A stretch of DNA of 64,000 nt from Globisporangium splendens (Eukaryota > Oomycota > Peronosporomycetes > Pythiales > Pythiaceae). Position numbers and translations under genes: made by a program. The first letter of the stretch is position 1. Each line of letters starts with the position of its first letter. Under the pieces are notes generated by a model. The model was not told the DNA's origin, made no database searches, and saw only the letters and a program-made list of their open reading frames with translations. Positions 48,365 through 58,540 of the stretch are shown here, piece after piece. Where the stretch lies: contig VFIW01000074.1 in the NCBI GenBank assembly GCA_006386115.1, positions 142,201 to 206,200 on the forward strand. Direction: 5' to 3'.

Positions 48365-51300
48365 TTAGTACCTTGAAGGCTCGACCGAGTCCACTTCCAC
48401 GGTGACTTGAGCCATGATCACCGATAGAGCTGACCATTCGCTGAGCTCCTCTCCACTCTTGAAGGCTGCTTTGAGTTCTCTGGTTTGCTTCAACATCGCA
48501 CACAAGTCTTCAATCGCCTCGTACAGGATGTCTGGGTCTTCGGCGTCACTGGACCTGAACTTCTGCAGCTCCTCCTCATACACCACTGTGCAGATGATGT
48601 AGCGGCTGAGCTTCTCTAGCTGGGTCGGGTGACAAAGTCGCAGAACTTCGAGCCCACCGTACTTCACTTTTCCAAGCGTCAACCAGTCTTCCTTGGAGTT
48701 GAGCAGTGCGGCCCGTTGTTGCTTCGTGGTTGCTGTTGCAATCCTGTCAAACCAACCTGTGATCCATACCCTGGTTTCTGCCTGATCGGTGCGGTGTACA
48801 AGACGTTTGAGCCCTTCCTCAATCACCTGTTCACGCAGAACTTGCGTCAAGTCCACTAGCGTTGGCCCGCTGAGATGATTCAGTACGTGGTGCGGCCATG
48901 GCGACGTCTTCAACATCGCTAGAATTCGCTCCCACTCATTGAGAGCTGCCTGCGTCCATACATCACGATTGGACGAGAGCAGAGGAAAGGGGCACTTGGT
49001 TTCTTGCTTCCATTGCTCCTGGAACCCTTCCCAATGCTCCTGCAGCGTGCGCTCGAGGTCTCTGCGTTTCTGCATGGAGTCTCCTTCGATCGCCAAACGT
49101 CTCGAAAGCGTTTTGGTTTTCTTGAGGGGGACATTGGGGCTGTTCAGGTTTATCGCGACGTCACCATCTATTGCTGTGAGCATCAGGGGTTCGTCTCTCT
49201 CTCGCTTCCTGGGTTGTTGAGGTAACTCGATTGTGGGCGAGTGATATACCACAAGCTGATTCTCCTGCGATGCGAACGACCAGCCGTGTTGTCCGCTGAG
49301 CTGGCTTGGCTCGAACTTTTCTCGCTCGTCCAGCGATGGAGTCCACACTGACTCTCCCAAACTGGAATTGTCGCTGTCCTCCATCGAATCGTCTGTTTCT
49401 CGATCGTCTTCGAATTGACCAGATCGGTCCGTCTTGAACTCCGACTTGCTCCTCACGGATCCTTGGAGATGCTTCGCTAGTGATGAGCTCGTCATATTCG
49501 CCAGTGGCGTTGGGTCGTTAAGGGTTCTGAAGTGCAGACTGTTGTAGTGTTCGTTTGCGAATTTCATTACAATTGGTAGCGGACAGCTCGTGGCCTCTGC
49601 TTCGTTTCTGTCTTGACGGAGCTCGTCTTCCCATTGCTTCCCTGTGCACACATATTCTTTGGCTGACAAAAACTGGCCGCCTCCATGGACTCTGGATTGC
49701 GGCTTGTAAATTGCGAAGCCCTTGCGATCTCCGTACGTTGTCTCGATCAGCACGAAGATTTTTCTCTGCAAAGCCTTGGCAGCCATCCGCAAGGACTCCA
49801 AGCCACCCCACAGGGATCCTGGCAGCGTGGAAGATCGGCTGGAGGAGCTGCTTGCGATATCGCTGAAATAGTCGAGAGTATCTGCTCTCTTTTCTTTTGG
49901 GCTCATTTTCCGATCCCCTCTCCCCAGTGCTTCGAGTATTCCCAAATGCGCTCCTTCAGGAAATTCGAGATCGAAGTTGAGACGTGTTGCCGCGTTCATG
50001 CTTTGCTTGATTCTGCTCGCCGTGGCCTCGAGCAGCTTCTCATTTGCCATGTTGTCATGCGTGATTTGGAGCACCGCTTCCGCCACTGCATAAAATTGGC
50101 AATTTCCGGTAGGTGGTGTTGTTGCTTCTGCAAGTCCGTTGGCGTCCATCACGTCTTGAATCGTGTACTCCCCATCCCAGTCCATGATGTCGTTACGATT
50201 CGGGTTGAGCTCGGTTTGTCTTTCCACGTGCACCTTCATTAACTCGTCCATATCTCGTCGGAAGCGCATCAGCTCTTTTGCCCACCGGATGTCATCCTTG
50301 GAAATTTGTCTTGGACCGTTTTTCTGGCTTGCCTTTGACGCGGGTCCTTTTGCGTTTGCTGCTCCATCGTTTGGTTTCGCCTTCGCCTGTTCTTTGAGTT
50401 TGCCGGTTTGTTGTACTGGAATTCCTGTTGTCACTGCAAACGACACATTTTTTGTTAGATCATTTGGGTTGGAGTTCGGTTGTGAGCTGGACGTGTTTGT
50501 CTCATCAGGCGTCACGGGATTCGTGTTCTCGCTCGGCTCGTTTTCCCCACTGGCGTGAGGATTCTCTGTTGCGGGTTGAAGTGGCTGTTTCTGTTTGTCG
50601 ATGCCGTCTGAGACAGACTCTTTCATTTCCGTTGCACTGGTGAAAGTGGCTGGCTTTCTCGGGAGTTTACTCACGATCTCATCGTCTGCGTGAATACAGT
50701 TGTTAGTTTTTAGTTCATGTTCCGTTGCCTTACACGCTCGCGCGAAATGTCCCGCTGCTCCACAGATTAAACAAGGAGCCATTCTGTACTTGGATGCGTG
50801 GTGCAGGATGATCGTTCGCCCTCGCCAAATAATTCGTCTGACATCGATAAGCGCTTTTGGACATGATTCCTCTTCAAAGAGTACCTCCCACCACTGCGAT
50901 TGGTGGGATATTGGACCATATTTATCGAGTGGGTAGGCGTAGAATCGCTTGCCTGTCGTCTGCTTCAAGTATTCTAAAAACAGGGACATATTCATTGAGC
51001 GAGCAGTGTTCAAAAACTGAATTTTGTACCTGGATCTCGATTCTGCATTCTGTAGCCCGTCCGCTCCCAATTGCCTGCTCCACACGCTGTCTGCCTCCGG
51101 TCGCTCTCCGGTTGTCTCCGTCGGATGCGCGGATATGAGATGCACCAATTGGCGTCGGAAGGGGATCGTCATTCTGTCCCATTTCGCAGCTGTGCTCCTG
51201 TCAAAGAAATAGAAGTGGAGTGAGTGAGTGCTGTCGTTATATTCCGCAGCTTTGAGGTCTCTCTGCATCGCCATTGTCTCTTCCATTTTGCCGTCATTGC

Positions 51301-52342
51301 GGAATCTCGCTGCTTGCAAGATGGCTTCCACGATTCGTCCGGTCGACTGATGATCTTTGTAGACTTGCGTCGCATCCGATAATTTGCCGACCAGCTCTCC
51401 TTCCACCTGAGCTTCGATGGTGTTCTGGAAACGGAAGAGGGTGTCCCCATCACATACTCGTCGTAAGAATTGAGGCAGGTGTCGGATCAGGAGTTCGCCT
51501 TCCACGATCGCTAGCATAATATCCCATTCCATCGTTGTCGGCTGGCGCAGGGTCACTGAGTACTCGAACTTTTGCTTGCAGTGTCGGATCATGTTGCGTT
51601 GTTCCTCCTCCGAGTATTTGTTCGATTTGAAGATGAAGGGCTGGGTGCCTTGCTCTTTGACGTTTGTTTGAGTGTTGGTGCTCGTTTGCGAACCCCATGG
51701 CGAAGCCTTGGTTTCTGCTGCGAGCCTGTTTTGGTCAATTCTCTTTTGGATAAGCGCTACCACTGTCCACGACGACCGGTGCATATCCTTGCATAGATCT
51801 TGGATCGTCCGCTTCCACTCCGGAAAGGATTTTCCCTTTTCAATTGCCAGTAGACGGAATAGGTCCACCGGCGCGTCCGCTTCTTCTCCGTTGAGTGTTG
51901 GGTAATTGTCGTTCGCCTTTTTTGGTTTCTCCAGAATCCGCATCCCGTTGTAAAGAGCTGTGAACATTAACCGCACTTCGTATTCAATCTCCACTCTGTT
52001 GACCGCGTTTGGTGACACACGCAACCCCGCCGAGAGGGCTTCGTATCTCTCCACTGGTGCAGTCTCCGTCGACGCTTCTTTTCGAGAGCCTTCCGCACGC
52101 GTTGGCGTCGTGCCTTCCTCAATGGTCCCAGACTTGTCTTGTCCTCCTGCTTTTAATTGGACCGTTTCGTTCGTGCGCACAGGATCTGGGGCTCCCCCTT
52201 TCCCGTGCTGTGACGCTCGTACTGCCATCTCTGCGTCGACTTGCGCCTGCCCACTCCGCAGCGTGATGGCTGTCTTCGTGGAAACTCCGTCCGGAGCTTC
52301 CATCCGCGCGGCCCCCTCCTTTGGTTGCTCCATGTTCATCAT
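48365..52342 (-). CDS. LINE copy 3 ORF1: nucleic-acid-binding protein with OTU-like cysteine protease domain
   Basis: 1,325 residues from ATG 52342 (MMNMEQPKEG); the frame is open further upstream without ATG. A single CCHC knuckle CLICGAAGHFARAC (about 50725-50785) marks it as an ORF1 nucleic-acid-binding protein. Downstream, an OTU-type cysteine protease signature: TPPTGNCQFYAVAEAVLQI (catalytic Cys in GNC, about 50090-50145), SLWGGLESLRMAAKALQRKI (about 49740-49815), and NEHYNSLHFRTL (catalytic His, about 49520-49555). The C-terminal third is unrecognised and helical. OTU proteases normally cleave ubiquitin chains. OTU-like domains have been reported in some LINEs (I recall the Dualen/RandI group), so this is not unique, but its placement in ORF1 deserves checking. 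Confidence 0.85.
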   Translation of the reverse strand: MMNMEQPKEGAARMEAPDGVSTKTAITLRSGQAQVDAEMAVRASQHGKGGAPDPVRTNETVQLKAGGQDKSGTIEEGTTPTRAEGSRKEASTETAPVERYEALSAGLRVSPNAVNRVEIEYEVRLMFTALYNGMRILEKPKKANDNYPTLNGEEADAPVDLFRLLAIEKGKSFPEWKRTIQDLCKDMHRSSWTVVALIQKRIDQNRLAAETKASPWGSQTSTNTQTNVKEQGTQPFIFKSNKYSEEEQRNMIRHCKQKFEYSVTLRQPTTMEWDIMLAIVEGELLIRHLPQFLRRVCDGDTLFRFQNTIEAQVEGELVGKLSDATQVYKDHQSTGRIVEAILQAARFRNDGKMEETMAMQRDLKAAEYNDSTHSLHFYFFDRSTAAKWDRMTIPFRRQLVHLISAHPTETTGERPEADSVWSRQLGADGLQNAESRSRYKIQFLNTARSMNMSLFLEYLKQTTGKRFYAYPLDKYGPISHQSQWWEVLFEEESCPKALIDVRRIIWRGRTIILHHASKYRMAPCLICGAAGHFARACKATEHELKTNNCIHADDEIVSKLPRKPATFTSATEMKESVSDGIDKQKQPLQPATENPHASGENEPSENTNPVTPDETNTSSSQPNSNPNDLTKNVSFAVTTGIPVQQTGKLKEQAKAKPNDGAANAKGPASKASQKNGPRQISKDDIRWAKELMRFRRDMDELMKVHVERQTELNPNRNDIMDWDGEYTIQDVMDANGLAEATTPPTGNCQFYAVAEAVLQITHDNMANEKLLEATASRIKQSMNAATRLNFDLEFPEGAHLGILEALGRGDRKMSPKEKRADTLDYFSDIASSSSSRSSTLPGSLWGGLESLRMAAKALQRKIFVLIETTYGDRKGFAIYKPQSRVHGGGQFLSAKEYVCTGKQWEDELRQDRNEAEATSCPLPIVMKFANEHYNSLHFRTLNDPTPLANMTSSSLAKHLQGSVRSKSEFKTDRSGQFEDDRETDDSMEDSDNSSLGESVWTPSLDEREKFEPSQLSGQHGWSFASQENQLVVYHSPTIELPQQPRKRERDEPLMLTAIDGDVAINLNSPNVPLKKTKTLSRRLAIEGDSMQKRRDLERTLQEHWEGFQEQWKQETKCPFPLLSSNRDVWTQAALNEWERILAMLKTSPWPHHVLNHLSGPTLVDLTQVLREQVIEEGLKRLVHRTDQAETRVWITGWFDRIATATTKQQRAALLNSKEDWLTLGKVKYGGLEVLRLCHPTQLEKLSRYIICTVVYEEELQKFRSSDAEDPDILYEAIEDLCAMLKQTRELKAAFKSGEELSEWSALSVIMAQVTVEVDSVEPSRY

Positions 52343-52793
52343 GGAGGCCTCAGGAGAAAGCTGTCGCTTATCGCTCTTTATAGAGGCTTGTATACTCAGT
52401 TCAGTATACTCACCCTGTCCGATGATCTTTGTAGTGGCCTGTCGATTGTCGTCGTGGTACTTATACTCTCGATACAAACAGCTGGTACCAATGCTGTCTG
52501 TCCTTTATAAGGCCAGATCGAAAGTAGTGAGTCCAGACAGTGGTATTGAGTGAGGTGCACCCATCGGCACAGTAAGAAGTAACTGCCTGCTGTTTGTGCT
52601 TGAGACCAGAAATGAAAGTAATAAAGATGTCGTTGGTGATGGAGTATATCAGTATCACCGAGAACAACTGAACGGAAAATTGGATTGCACAACAATCGTT
52701 CACCAAGGATGATACCCTCAAAAGAAAATTTACTTCTAAGAAGAGAAGGCAAACAGATTGCGAGCTTGCGTGAACAGTCGACGAACTAGCAGC
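52343..52793. other. LINE 5' end and kinase-gene promoter region
   Basis: 450 bp holding the 5' UTR of the LINE (minus) and the upstream region of the ankyrin-kinase gene (plus). The border between them was not located; no clear TATA or initiator was fixed. Confidence 0.4.
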
Positions 52794-55700
52794 ATGGCCA
52801 CAGACTTCAAGACTGATACTTCAGGCGCGAACATAACCGACGTCAACGAACGCACTCCCCTACGTGATGCTTCCAGCCAAGGACATTGTGAGTTGGACAG
52901 AGACAATGGCGCGACATCGTTGTGGATTGCTTCCCAAAATGGTCAATCGGAAGTAGTGAGTGAGCTATTGAAGAATGGTACAAGCGTAGACATGGCCACC
53001 AATAATGGCGTGTCTTCGTTGTGGATTGCTTCCCAAAATGGTCACGTTGGAGTGGTGAGTGAGCTATTGAAGAATGGTGCAAGCGTGGAAACGGCCACCA
53101 ATGGTGGTTGGACATCGCTGCATATCGCTTCCCAAAATGGTCACATAAATGTGGTGAGTGAGCTATTGAAGAATGGTGCAAGTGTGGACATGGCCACCAA
53201 TGGTGGTTGGACCTCATTGTGGGTTGCTTCCTTCTATGGTCACTTTGAAGTGGTGAGTGAGCTATTGAAGAATGGTGCGAGCATGGATATAGTCAGCAAT
53301 GATGGCGTGGCATCTTTGCACGTCGCTTCACGAAATGGTCACTTTGAAATAGTGAGTGAGCTATTGAAGGAGGGTGCAAATGTGGACTTGGCCAGCTATG
53401 ATGGCGCGACATCATTGATGGTTGCTTCCCAAAATTGTCATGTTGAAGTGGTGTCTGAGCTCTTGAAGAATGGTGCAAGCGTGGAATTGGCCACCAATGG
53501 TGGTTGGACATCGCTGCACATCGCTTCCCAAAATGGTCATACAAAAGTGGTGAGTGAGCTTTTGAAGAACGGTGCGAGTGTGGACATGGCCACCAGTGAT
53601 GGCTGGAATTCACTGCACATCGCATCCTTGAATGGCCACTTTGAAGTAGTGAGTGAGCTTTTGAAGAATGGTGCAAGTGTAGACCTGGCCACCAATAATG
53701 GAGCGACATCGTTATTCGTCGCATCACAAAATGGTCACTCTGAAGTGGTGACTGAGCTATTGAAGAATGGTGAAAGCGTGGAAATGGCCACCAATTGTGG
53801 TAGGACACCATTGTGCATCGCTTCCCTCAATGGCCACGTTGAAGTTGTGACTGAACTATTGAAGAAAGGTGCGAGTGCGAGTGTGGTCATGCCGAATGGC
53901 TTGACGCCGTTACAAGTTGCGGCTCGAAATGGTCACGTGAAAGTTGTTGAGCTGCTCTTTTCAACCTCCGTATGGATGGATGAAACGTGCACCGAAACAA
54001 GAACGGCTCTGCATCTTGCGGCACAAGAAGGACACGATATGGTCCTCGATGTGTTTTTGACGAAAGGGATATTGCCCGACACAAGAGACGAAGAAGGAAA
54101 CACACCACTCATATCGGCTTGTCGAAACGGTCATTGGCAAGCTGCGCAACGACTGTTAAAAAGCAACGCTTCTCTCTCTGCGATCAACAAAATTGGCGAG
54201 TCGGCTTTGCTCGCAGCTGCTTCGGCAGGATCTATCGAGTTTACAACTGCGCTCATCCAAGCGGGAGCATCTCCGCACGTCCGTGCTACTAATGGAGACA
54301 CGATTCTGGTTAGTGCTGCCAAAAGGAATTTGAAGGACATGGTGAACCAACTGCTCGAAGCTGGGTATTTGACACCTCTCGTCGCACCAGAATCCGGTGT
54401 GTCCCTGCTTGAAGGAACGCTGCAAACGCTGCGAGAATACAGCGAGAACGTTTACGAGTTTGAAGCACTGTGGCGAAGCGTTGCAGACCGACTCACACGA
54501 CTTTTCGAGCAACTTGAGACTGAAGACGATGTGCATCGAGATATGCTCCATCAGTGCGTCATGGTCATATTCCGGTTCGTCAGAGTGAAAACGCTGTGTG
54601 AGAACAGGAGCATCTGCTCGCGTCTTGTCGCCACCTGTAATATCGTGGGTTGCCTTCGCGATTTGCACACTGAACTTGCATTCTTACAGCAAAAAATCAA
54701 GTCCACTGTAACCGATGAGGCATCGCAACAATGGGCAGTCAAATGGGAAAGTGACGAGACTGATTTGATGTCCGCATTCCAAGAAGCCATCGATGCCGAC
54801 ACGAGTCTCTCACTTCGCGAGCTCGACGAGTCCGAACGAGTCGAAGCAGTGACTCTCCTTCAACACGAGTTAAAAGTGCACAGCGACAAATACACTCCTG
54901 AAATGCTGCAGCTCTTGGAGCGTGCCTTGTGTCAAGTGTCACAAAAATCCGCCTTAGATGAAAACGACGACGGTCCGGATTGGTTCATACCTCCTCATGA
55001 GCTCGATATTCTTCAAGTTGAAAGCAAGTCAAGTCCACGCAAGCATCGCACAAATCACGCGACTTCTGCTCAGTGGCTAAACTCTATGGTCAAAGTGAGT
55101 GAGTTTCGGGTGGACCAAGCCAAGTTCATTAATGCTGTGGATCGGTGGGTGTTTTTGAGTCACCCAAACGTGGTGAAGCTGTTCGGGGCAACTCATCTGC
55201 AATACCCGTACACAGCCGCCTTTGAGAACGCGGCTCATACCAATCTGCTTGACTACTTGCAAGTGGACGGAAATCGACAGTTCCTGTGGCAAAAGCTCCA
55301 CGAAGTTGCGCTTGGACTCAAGTACCTGCACGACCGCGGGATTATTCTGGAGTACTTAAATTGCGAGCACGTATGGGTTGGAACTGATGGCACAGCGAAG
55401 ATCAATGGATTTGGAATCGGAATGCAGGAGAACTCGGAAGGAATCGAAGGAGTCCGTTGGCGATCGCCCGAGGCTCTACGCGGCGGCAAGACATCAGTTA
55501 TGTCCAATGTTTATTCGCTTGCTGTATTCATCTACGAATCAGTGACTGGAGAAGTGCCCTGGACCAATGAAAAAGATAGAAACGTTGCTGCAATGGCAAA
55601 CGCAGGTTACCGTCCAAAAACATCAGACAAGTGTGGGAAGCGTGTGATCGGCTTGGTGAATCGAATGTGGTGTGCAGACCCAACGAAAAGAATGAATCTG

Positions 55701-57203
55701 GCAACGGTGATCGAGCATCTAAAACAACTGGGAGAGTTGGGGTTGCAGCCTGAGAATGCGTCGGCTGGTCCACCGGTCATGACAAGTCGTCGAGTTGATA
55801 TTGAGACGTATCTATTTCCCGAACTCGGCTCCTCTTTGCCGGTGGCTTTGGATGCGGTGGAATCCAAATGTCGATTGTGTGCTGCCTCCCAAGATTCCGT
55901 GCTGCACATCAACAAACGTTTACGCAATGTGTTTGATTTGCTTCGACAACAGCACAAGACGCCGAACGATTTCGCAGTCAAGAAATTCTGTCAAGTACTA
56001 CGAAGCTTAGATCGACTCGTGCGCACAGCTCTCAGCGAAAAATCCGTGCTGCAGCGAGCCAAAAGTCAAGTCGTGGGGATCCAACACGACCTGTTTCACC
56101 AAGATATCGATGAAATTCTTGACATACTCTCGATTTCAACCAATGATGATCCCGTACATCAATGGACTGAACAACTCGCAACTCGCGACAGAGACGTCAG
56201 GAATCTGAAAAGCGTCATCAACCGATTACAAAAGCAATCAGCTGTGGCTCAAGGGGCGGTGAAAATCCTCCGCTTTGATTCGGAAACCGTGAACAGAAGA
56301 TTCCAGTCAGTTGACCGGAGTGCGCTTATTGCAAATGAACACCAACGCGGGCCGTGGTTTATTCCGACACACCAGCTCAAGTACGACCGAGGTCATTCAA
56401 TCGGAACTGGTGCCTTTGGCGACGTGTACAAAGCCACATGGCTTGGGACGTCCGTTGTGATTAAGTTCATGGGCTACGAAGCCGATGGAGACGCGTACAA
56501 CCGCGAGCTGTTTTACCACGAGTTGCAAGTGTGGTTTCCTCTCAATCATCCGCATGTGATCAGACTCTTTGGTGCGTGTCACGTTGGGAAGCGCTTTTTC
56601 GCGTGCGAGTACGCAGGAAACGGAACGCTTGATGAGTTTTTGAGAAAAGGCAACAACAGCACCAAGAAATGGCGCAAACTATACCAGGTTGCGCTCGGTT
56701 TGCAATACCTGCATTCGCTGAACATCGTCCATAACGATTTGAAGTGCGACAATGTTTTGATCGGAGCCAATGAAGACGCGAAGATCACGGATTTCGGGTT
56801 GAGCTGTATCCCAAACAGCGCAGAAGTGAAAATTGAAGTAGAGCGAATGGGAGCAGTCCAGTGGAAGTCGCCCGAGTATCTGCGTGGAGAGCGACTGACT
56901 ATTGCATCAGATCTGTATGCGTTCGGTATGTGCATCCTGGAAGCAGTGAGTGGCGATTATCCGTGGGGCAGACTCATAGACGCGGCAGTTAGCTTCCAGG
57001 TGCGAAACGGCATCCTTCCCCGGGCTGCGCTCGAATGTTTGGATGGTTCAGAACGCGCTCTCGTCGAGATGATCTGTGCGCCGACTCCATCGGAGCGTAT
57101 TAAAATCTCGTCGGTCGTTGAGAAGCTGGACGAGTTCGCGAAGCTTGAGGCTGTTGCGACCACAGCGACGGCAAACTCGCCATCCGATGTTCCTGCATCG
57201 TAA
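52794..57203 (+). CDS. Ankyrin-repeat protein with tandem pseudokinase and TKL-type kinase domains
   Basis: 1,469 residues from ATG 52794 (MATDFKTDTS), single exon. Residues about 37-530: some 15 ankyrin repeats, the first ten nearly identical (for example GWTSLHIASQNGHTKVVSEL). About 735-982: a protein-kinase fold with LSHPNVVKLFGATH and GLKYLHDRGIILEYLNCEHV, but HRD is replaced by LEY and DFG by NGFG, so it is a pseudokinase. About 1195-1435: an active-looking kinase with GTGAFGDVYKATW (P-loop), VVIKFMG (Lys), HNDLKCDNVL (HND for HRD), ITDFGLS, MGAVQWKSPEYLRGE and YAFGMCILEAVSGDYPWGR. The tandem pseudokinase-kinase order recalls JAKs by architecture only; ankyrin-TKL kinases are abundant in oomycetes. 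Signalling role and partners are unknown. Confidence 0.93.
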   Translation: MATDFKTDTSGANITDVNERTPLRDASSQGHCELDRDNGATSLWIASQNGQSEVVSELLKNGTSVDMATNNGVSSLWIASQNGHVGVVSELLKNGASVETATNGGWTSLHIASQNGHINVVSELLKNGASVDMATNGGWTSLWVASFYGHFEVVSELLKNGASMDIVSNDGVASLHVASRNGHFEIVSELLKEGANVDLASYDGATSLMVASQNCHVEVVSELLKNGASVELATNGGWTSLHIASQNGHTKVVSELLKNGASVDMATSDGWNSLHIASLNGHFEVVSELLKNGASVDLATNNGATSLFVASQNGHSEVVTELLKNGESVEMATNCGRTPLCIASLNGHVEVVTELLKKGASASVVMPNGLTPLQVAARNGHVKVVELLFSTSVWMDETCTETRTALHLAAQEGHDMVLDVFLTKGILPDTRDEEGNTPLISACRNGHWQAAQRLLKSNASLSAINKIGESALLAAASAGSIEFTTALIQAGASPHVRATNGDTILVSAAKRNLKDMVNQLLEAGYLTPLVAPESGVSLLEGTLQTLREYSENVYEFEALWRSVADRLTRLFEQLETEDDVHRDMLHQCVMVIFRFVRVKTLCENRSICSRLVATCNIVGCLRDLHTELAFLQQKIKSTVTDEASQQWAVKWESDETDLMSAFQEAIDADTSLSLRELDESERVEAVTLLQHELKVHSDKYTPEMLQLLERALCQVSQKSALDENDDGPDWFIPPHELDILQVESKSSPRKHRTNHATSAQWLNSMVKVSEFRVDQAKFINAVDRWVFLSHPNVVKLFGATHLQYPYTAAFENAAHTNLLDYLQVDGNRQFLWQKLHEVALGLKYLHDRGIILEYLNCEHVWVGTDGTAKINGFGIGMQENSEGIEGVRWRSPEALRGGKTSVMSNVYSLAVFIYESVTGEVPWTNEKDRNVAAMANAGYRPKTSDKCGKRVIGLVNRMWCADPTKRMNLATVIEHLKQLGELGLQPENASAGPPVMTSRRVDIETYLFPELGSSLPVALDAVESKCRLCAASQDSVLHINKRLRNVFDLLRQQHKTPNDFAVKKFCQVLRSLDRLVRTALSEKSVLQRAKSQVVGIQHDLFHQDIDEILDILSISTNDDPVHQWTEQLATRDRDVRNLKSVINRLQKQSAVAQGAVKILRFDSETVNRRFQSVDRSALIANEHQRGPWFIPTHQLKYDRGHSIGTGAFGDVYKATWLGTSVVIKFMGYEADGDAYNRELFYHELQVWFPLNHPHVIRLFGACHVGKRFFACEYAGNGTLDEFLRKGNNSTKKWRKLYQVALGLQYLHSLNIVHNDLKCDNVLIGANEDAKITDFGLSCIPNSAEVKIEVERMGAVQWKSPEYLRGERLTIASDLYAFGMCILEAVSGDYPWGRLIDAAVSFQVRNGILPRAALECLDGSERALVEMICAPTPSERIKISSVVEKLDEFAKLEAVATTATANSPSDVPAS
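52900..53890 (+). repeat. 99-bp tandem ankyrin-coding repeats
   Basis: About ten units of 99 bp within the kinase gene, with the recurrent stretch GTGAGTGAGCTATTGAAGAA in most units. High DNA similarity between units points to recent expansion by unequal exchange. Confidence 0.85.
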
Positions 57204-57557
57204 ATGCCTGTATTCCTGCATGACCCAGTATCGCATAATAGTAACAAAAGTGCTTTTCTCCTTGCTTGATGCTTCAGTCTGCTTATACTCGACTGTGTAG
57301 GATTTTGAGTGTAGCGTGGGTTCGTGGCTTCGACTGCCCGTTAAGGTTGTGTGACCCGCGAGGCATCGTTGTAAGGAGCGTTCCCGTCTCGCAGCTTCAG
57401 TTTCCTCCGATATCGAGCATGTTTTCCTTCGACAGGTGTAATCAAAGATCGCAACTGTGTAGAGCGTTTAGTGTGATGCGTATCTTGCACAATACACAGC
57501 ATATATGAGCTTCGAGATGGTGCCTGTGTGTTTGCATTTGGTCCTGCAAACATTGCG
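57204..57557. other. Convergent spacer, no gene recognised
   Basis: 350 bp between the kinase stop and the acid phosphatase 3' end. Confidence 0.5.
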
Positions 57558-58540
57558 CTAAAGTACTTCACACACACTACGTTTTCCAGTAAAGTACTTG
57601 TACGAGAAAGGAGGATGAATGCGAGCTTTACTCAAAAATCCACACTCTTCCCCCTTTGAACCATCTTTCGGGATGAGCCAGCAGTGGCTGACTAGACAAC
57701 CTCCCATGACGGTGTCCGCGGAGCTTTTCTTGAACTCCCAGGCGCCGTCAAACGTGACGAACTGCGGCTTCATCTGCTGCTTGCCAAAGTACAGCTCAAA
57801 GATGCCGTACGGGGTGTCGTGGCCGATCCAGACCGTGCTGATATTGGTCGCGTAGTCTGGAGGTTCGCTGATACTCTCCGACTGGATGCCGCCGCCCGCG
57901 CTGTTCGTGACGAAATGGGTCTTGAAATTGCCATATTCGTGGCTTTCGGCGTGCGTGTGGCCATTCATGAAGAGATGCACACCTGTGGCTGCGAGCACGT
58001 TGTTCCATTCTTGCATCATCGGTGGCGCCATGTGGAAATGCGGAGAGTAATGCGAGTTCACAACCTTCCACGTCGCTGTCGATGCCTTGGCGTCGCGGGA
58101 GAGTTGGCGCAGTGAATCTGCTTGCCACTCCTCCAACTTTGCCAAGCAGGCGTCGAACATGTCAGTGTCGCCACTGGCACACAACGGGCGGCTTCGACCA
58201 ACATTGTTGCAGCTGGCATCGCCGCCGTATTTTGTCTTGTACCCGTAGCACTGGAAGCAGATTTGCTCCCCGCAGAGGACCGTAGCTGCATTCGTATCGA
58301 CGTTGAAAATGTCAACCGTCACCCGAGTGTATGCGGCTTTGATGTTCTCGACGTAGTACCGAGCGGGCATCTACCAGCGATCGTTGTATGGACTCTTGTA
58401 CCCGCTTTGACGCGTAAACTTCTCGTCCAGTTGCTTGAGCAAATCGGCTTTGCATGTGCACTCGACAAACTGGTTGTCCCACTTCCCGCAGATGAACATT
58501 GCACCGCCGTAATCGTGATAGCCCGCAACATTCACCAACT
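57558..58540 (-). pseudogene. Purple acid phosphatase-like gene, 5'-truncated by LINE copy 4 and carrying a TAG
   Basis: Metallophosphoesterase of the purple acid phosphatase type. On minus from 58540: LVNVAGYHDYGGAMFICGKW, then FTRQSGYKSPYNDRW, TAG (58371-58373), then MPARYYVENIKAAYTRVTVD, WKVVNSHYSPHFHMAPPMM (NSHYSPH), and GVHLFMNGHTHAESHEYGNF (GHTH metal ligands), ending at 57558. The GNHD motif reads GYHD, so a metal-binding Asn is missing as well. Everything 5' of GYHD (the GD and GDNFY motifs) is absent because the tail of LINE copy 4 starts at 58541. The missing 5' part was not found beyond the block at 61776. Three defects indicate a pseudogene. Confidence 0.8.

Larger units (their letters stand above)
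43241..52556 (-). mobile_element. Near full-length APE-type LINE, copy 3
   Basis: Non-LTR retrotransposon on minus: ORF1 (48365-52342), ORF2 endonuclease and RT (about 45323-48315), zinc-knuckle region (44240-45301), RNase H (43307-44059), 3' UTR and a (TC)n tail at 43241-43252 instead of poly(A). The APE endonuclease, RT and RNase H order fits the I-group of LINEs; the exact clade was not determined. The 5' end was not located and lies between 52343 and 52793; 52556 is only a guess based on a weak CATCGG match to the 3' flank. Confidence 0.85.

Noticed and set aside
5366..58373. Alternative genetic code with TAA/TAG read as glutamine
   Set aside because: Several in-frame TAA/TAG codons sit at Gln-compatible positions, but intact genes use TAA and TAG as real stops (AIF2-like D and E end TAA, Iwr1-like ends TAG, kinase ends TAA), homology ends there, and the 1,469-codon kinase has no internal TAA or TAG.
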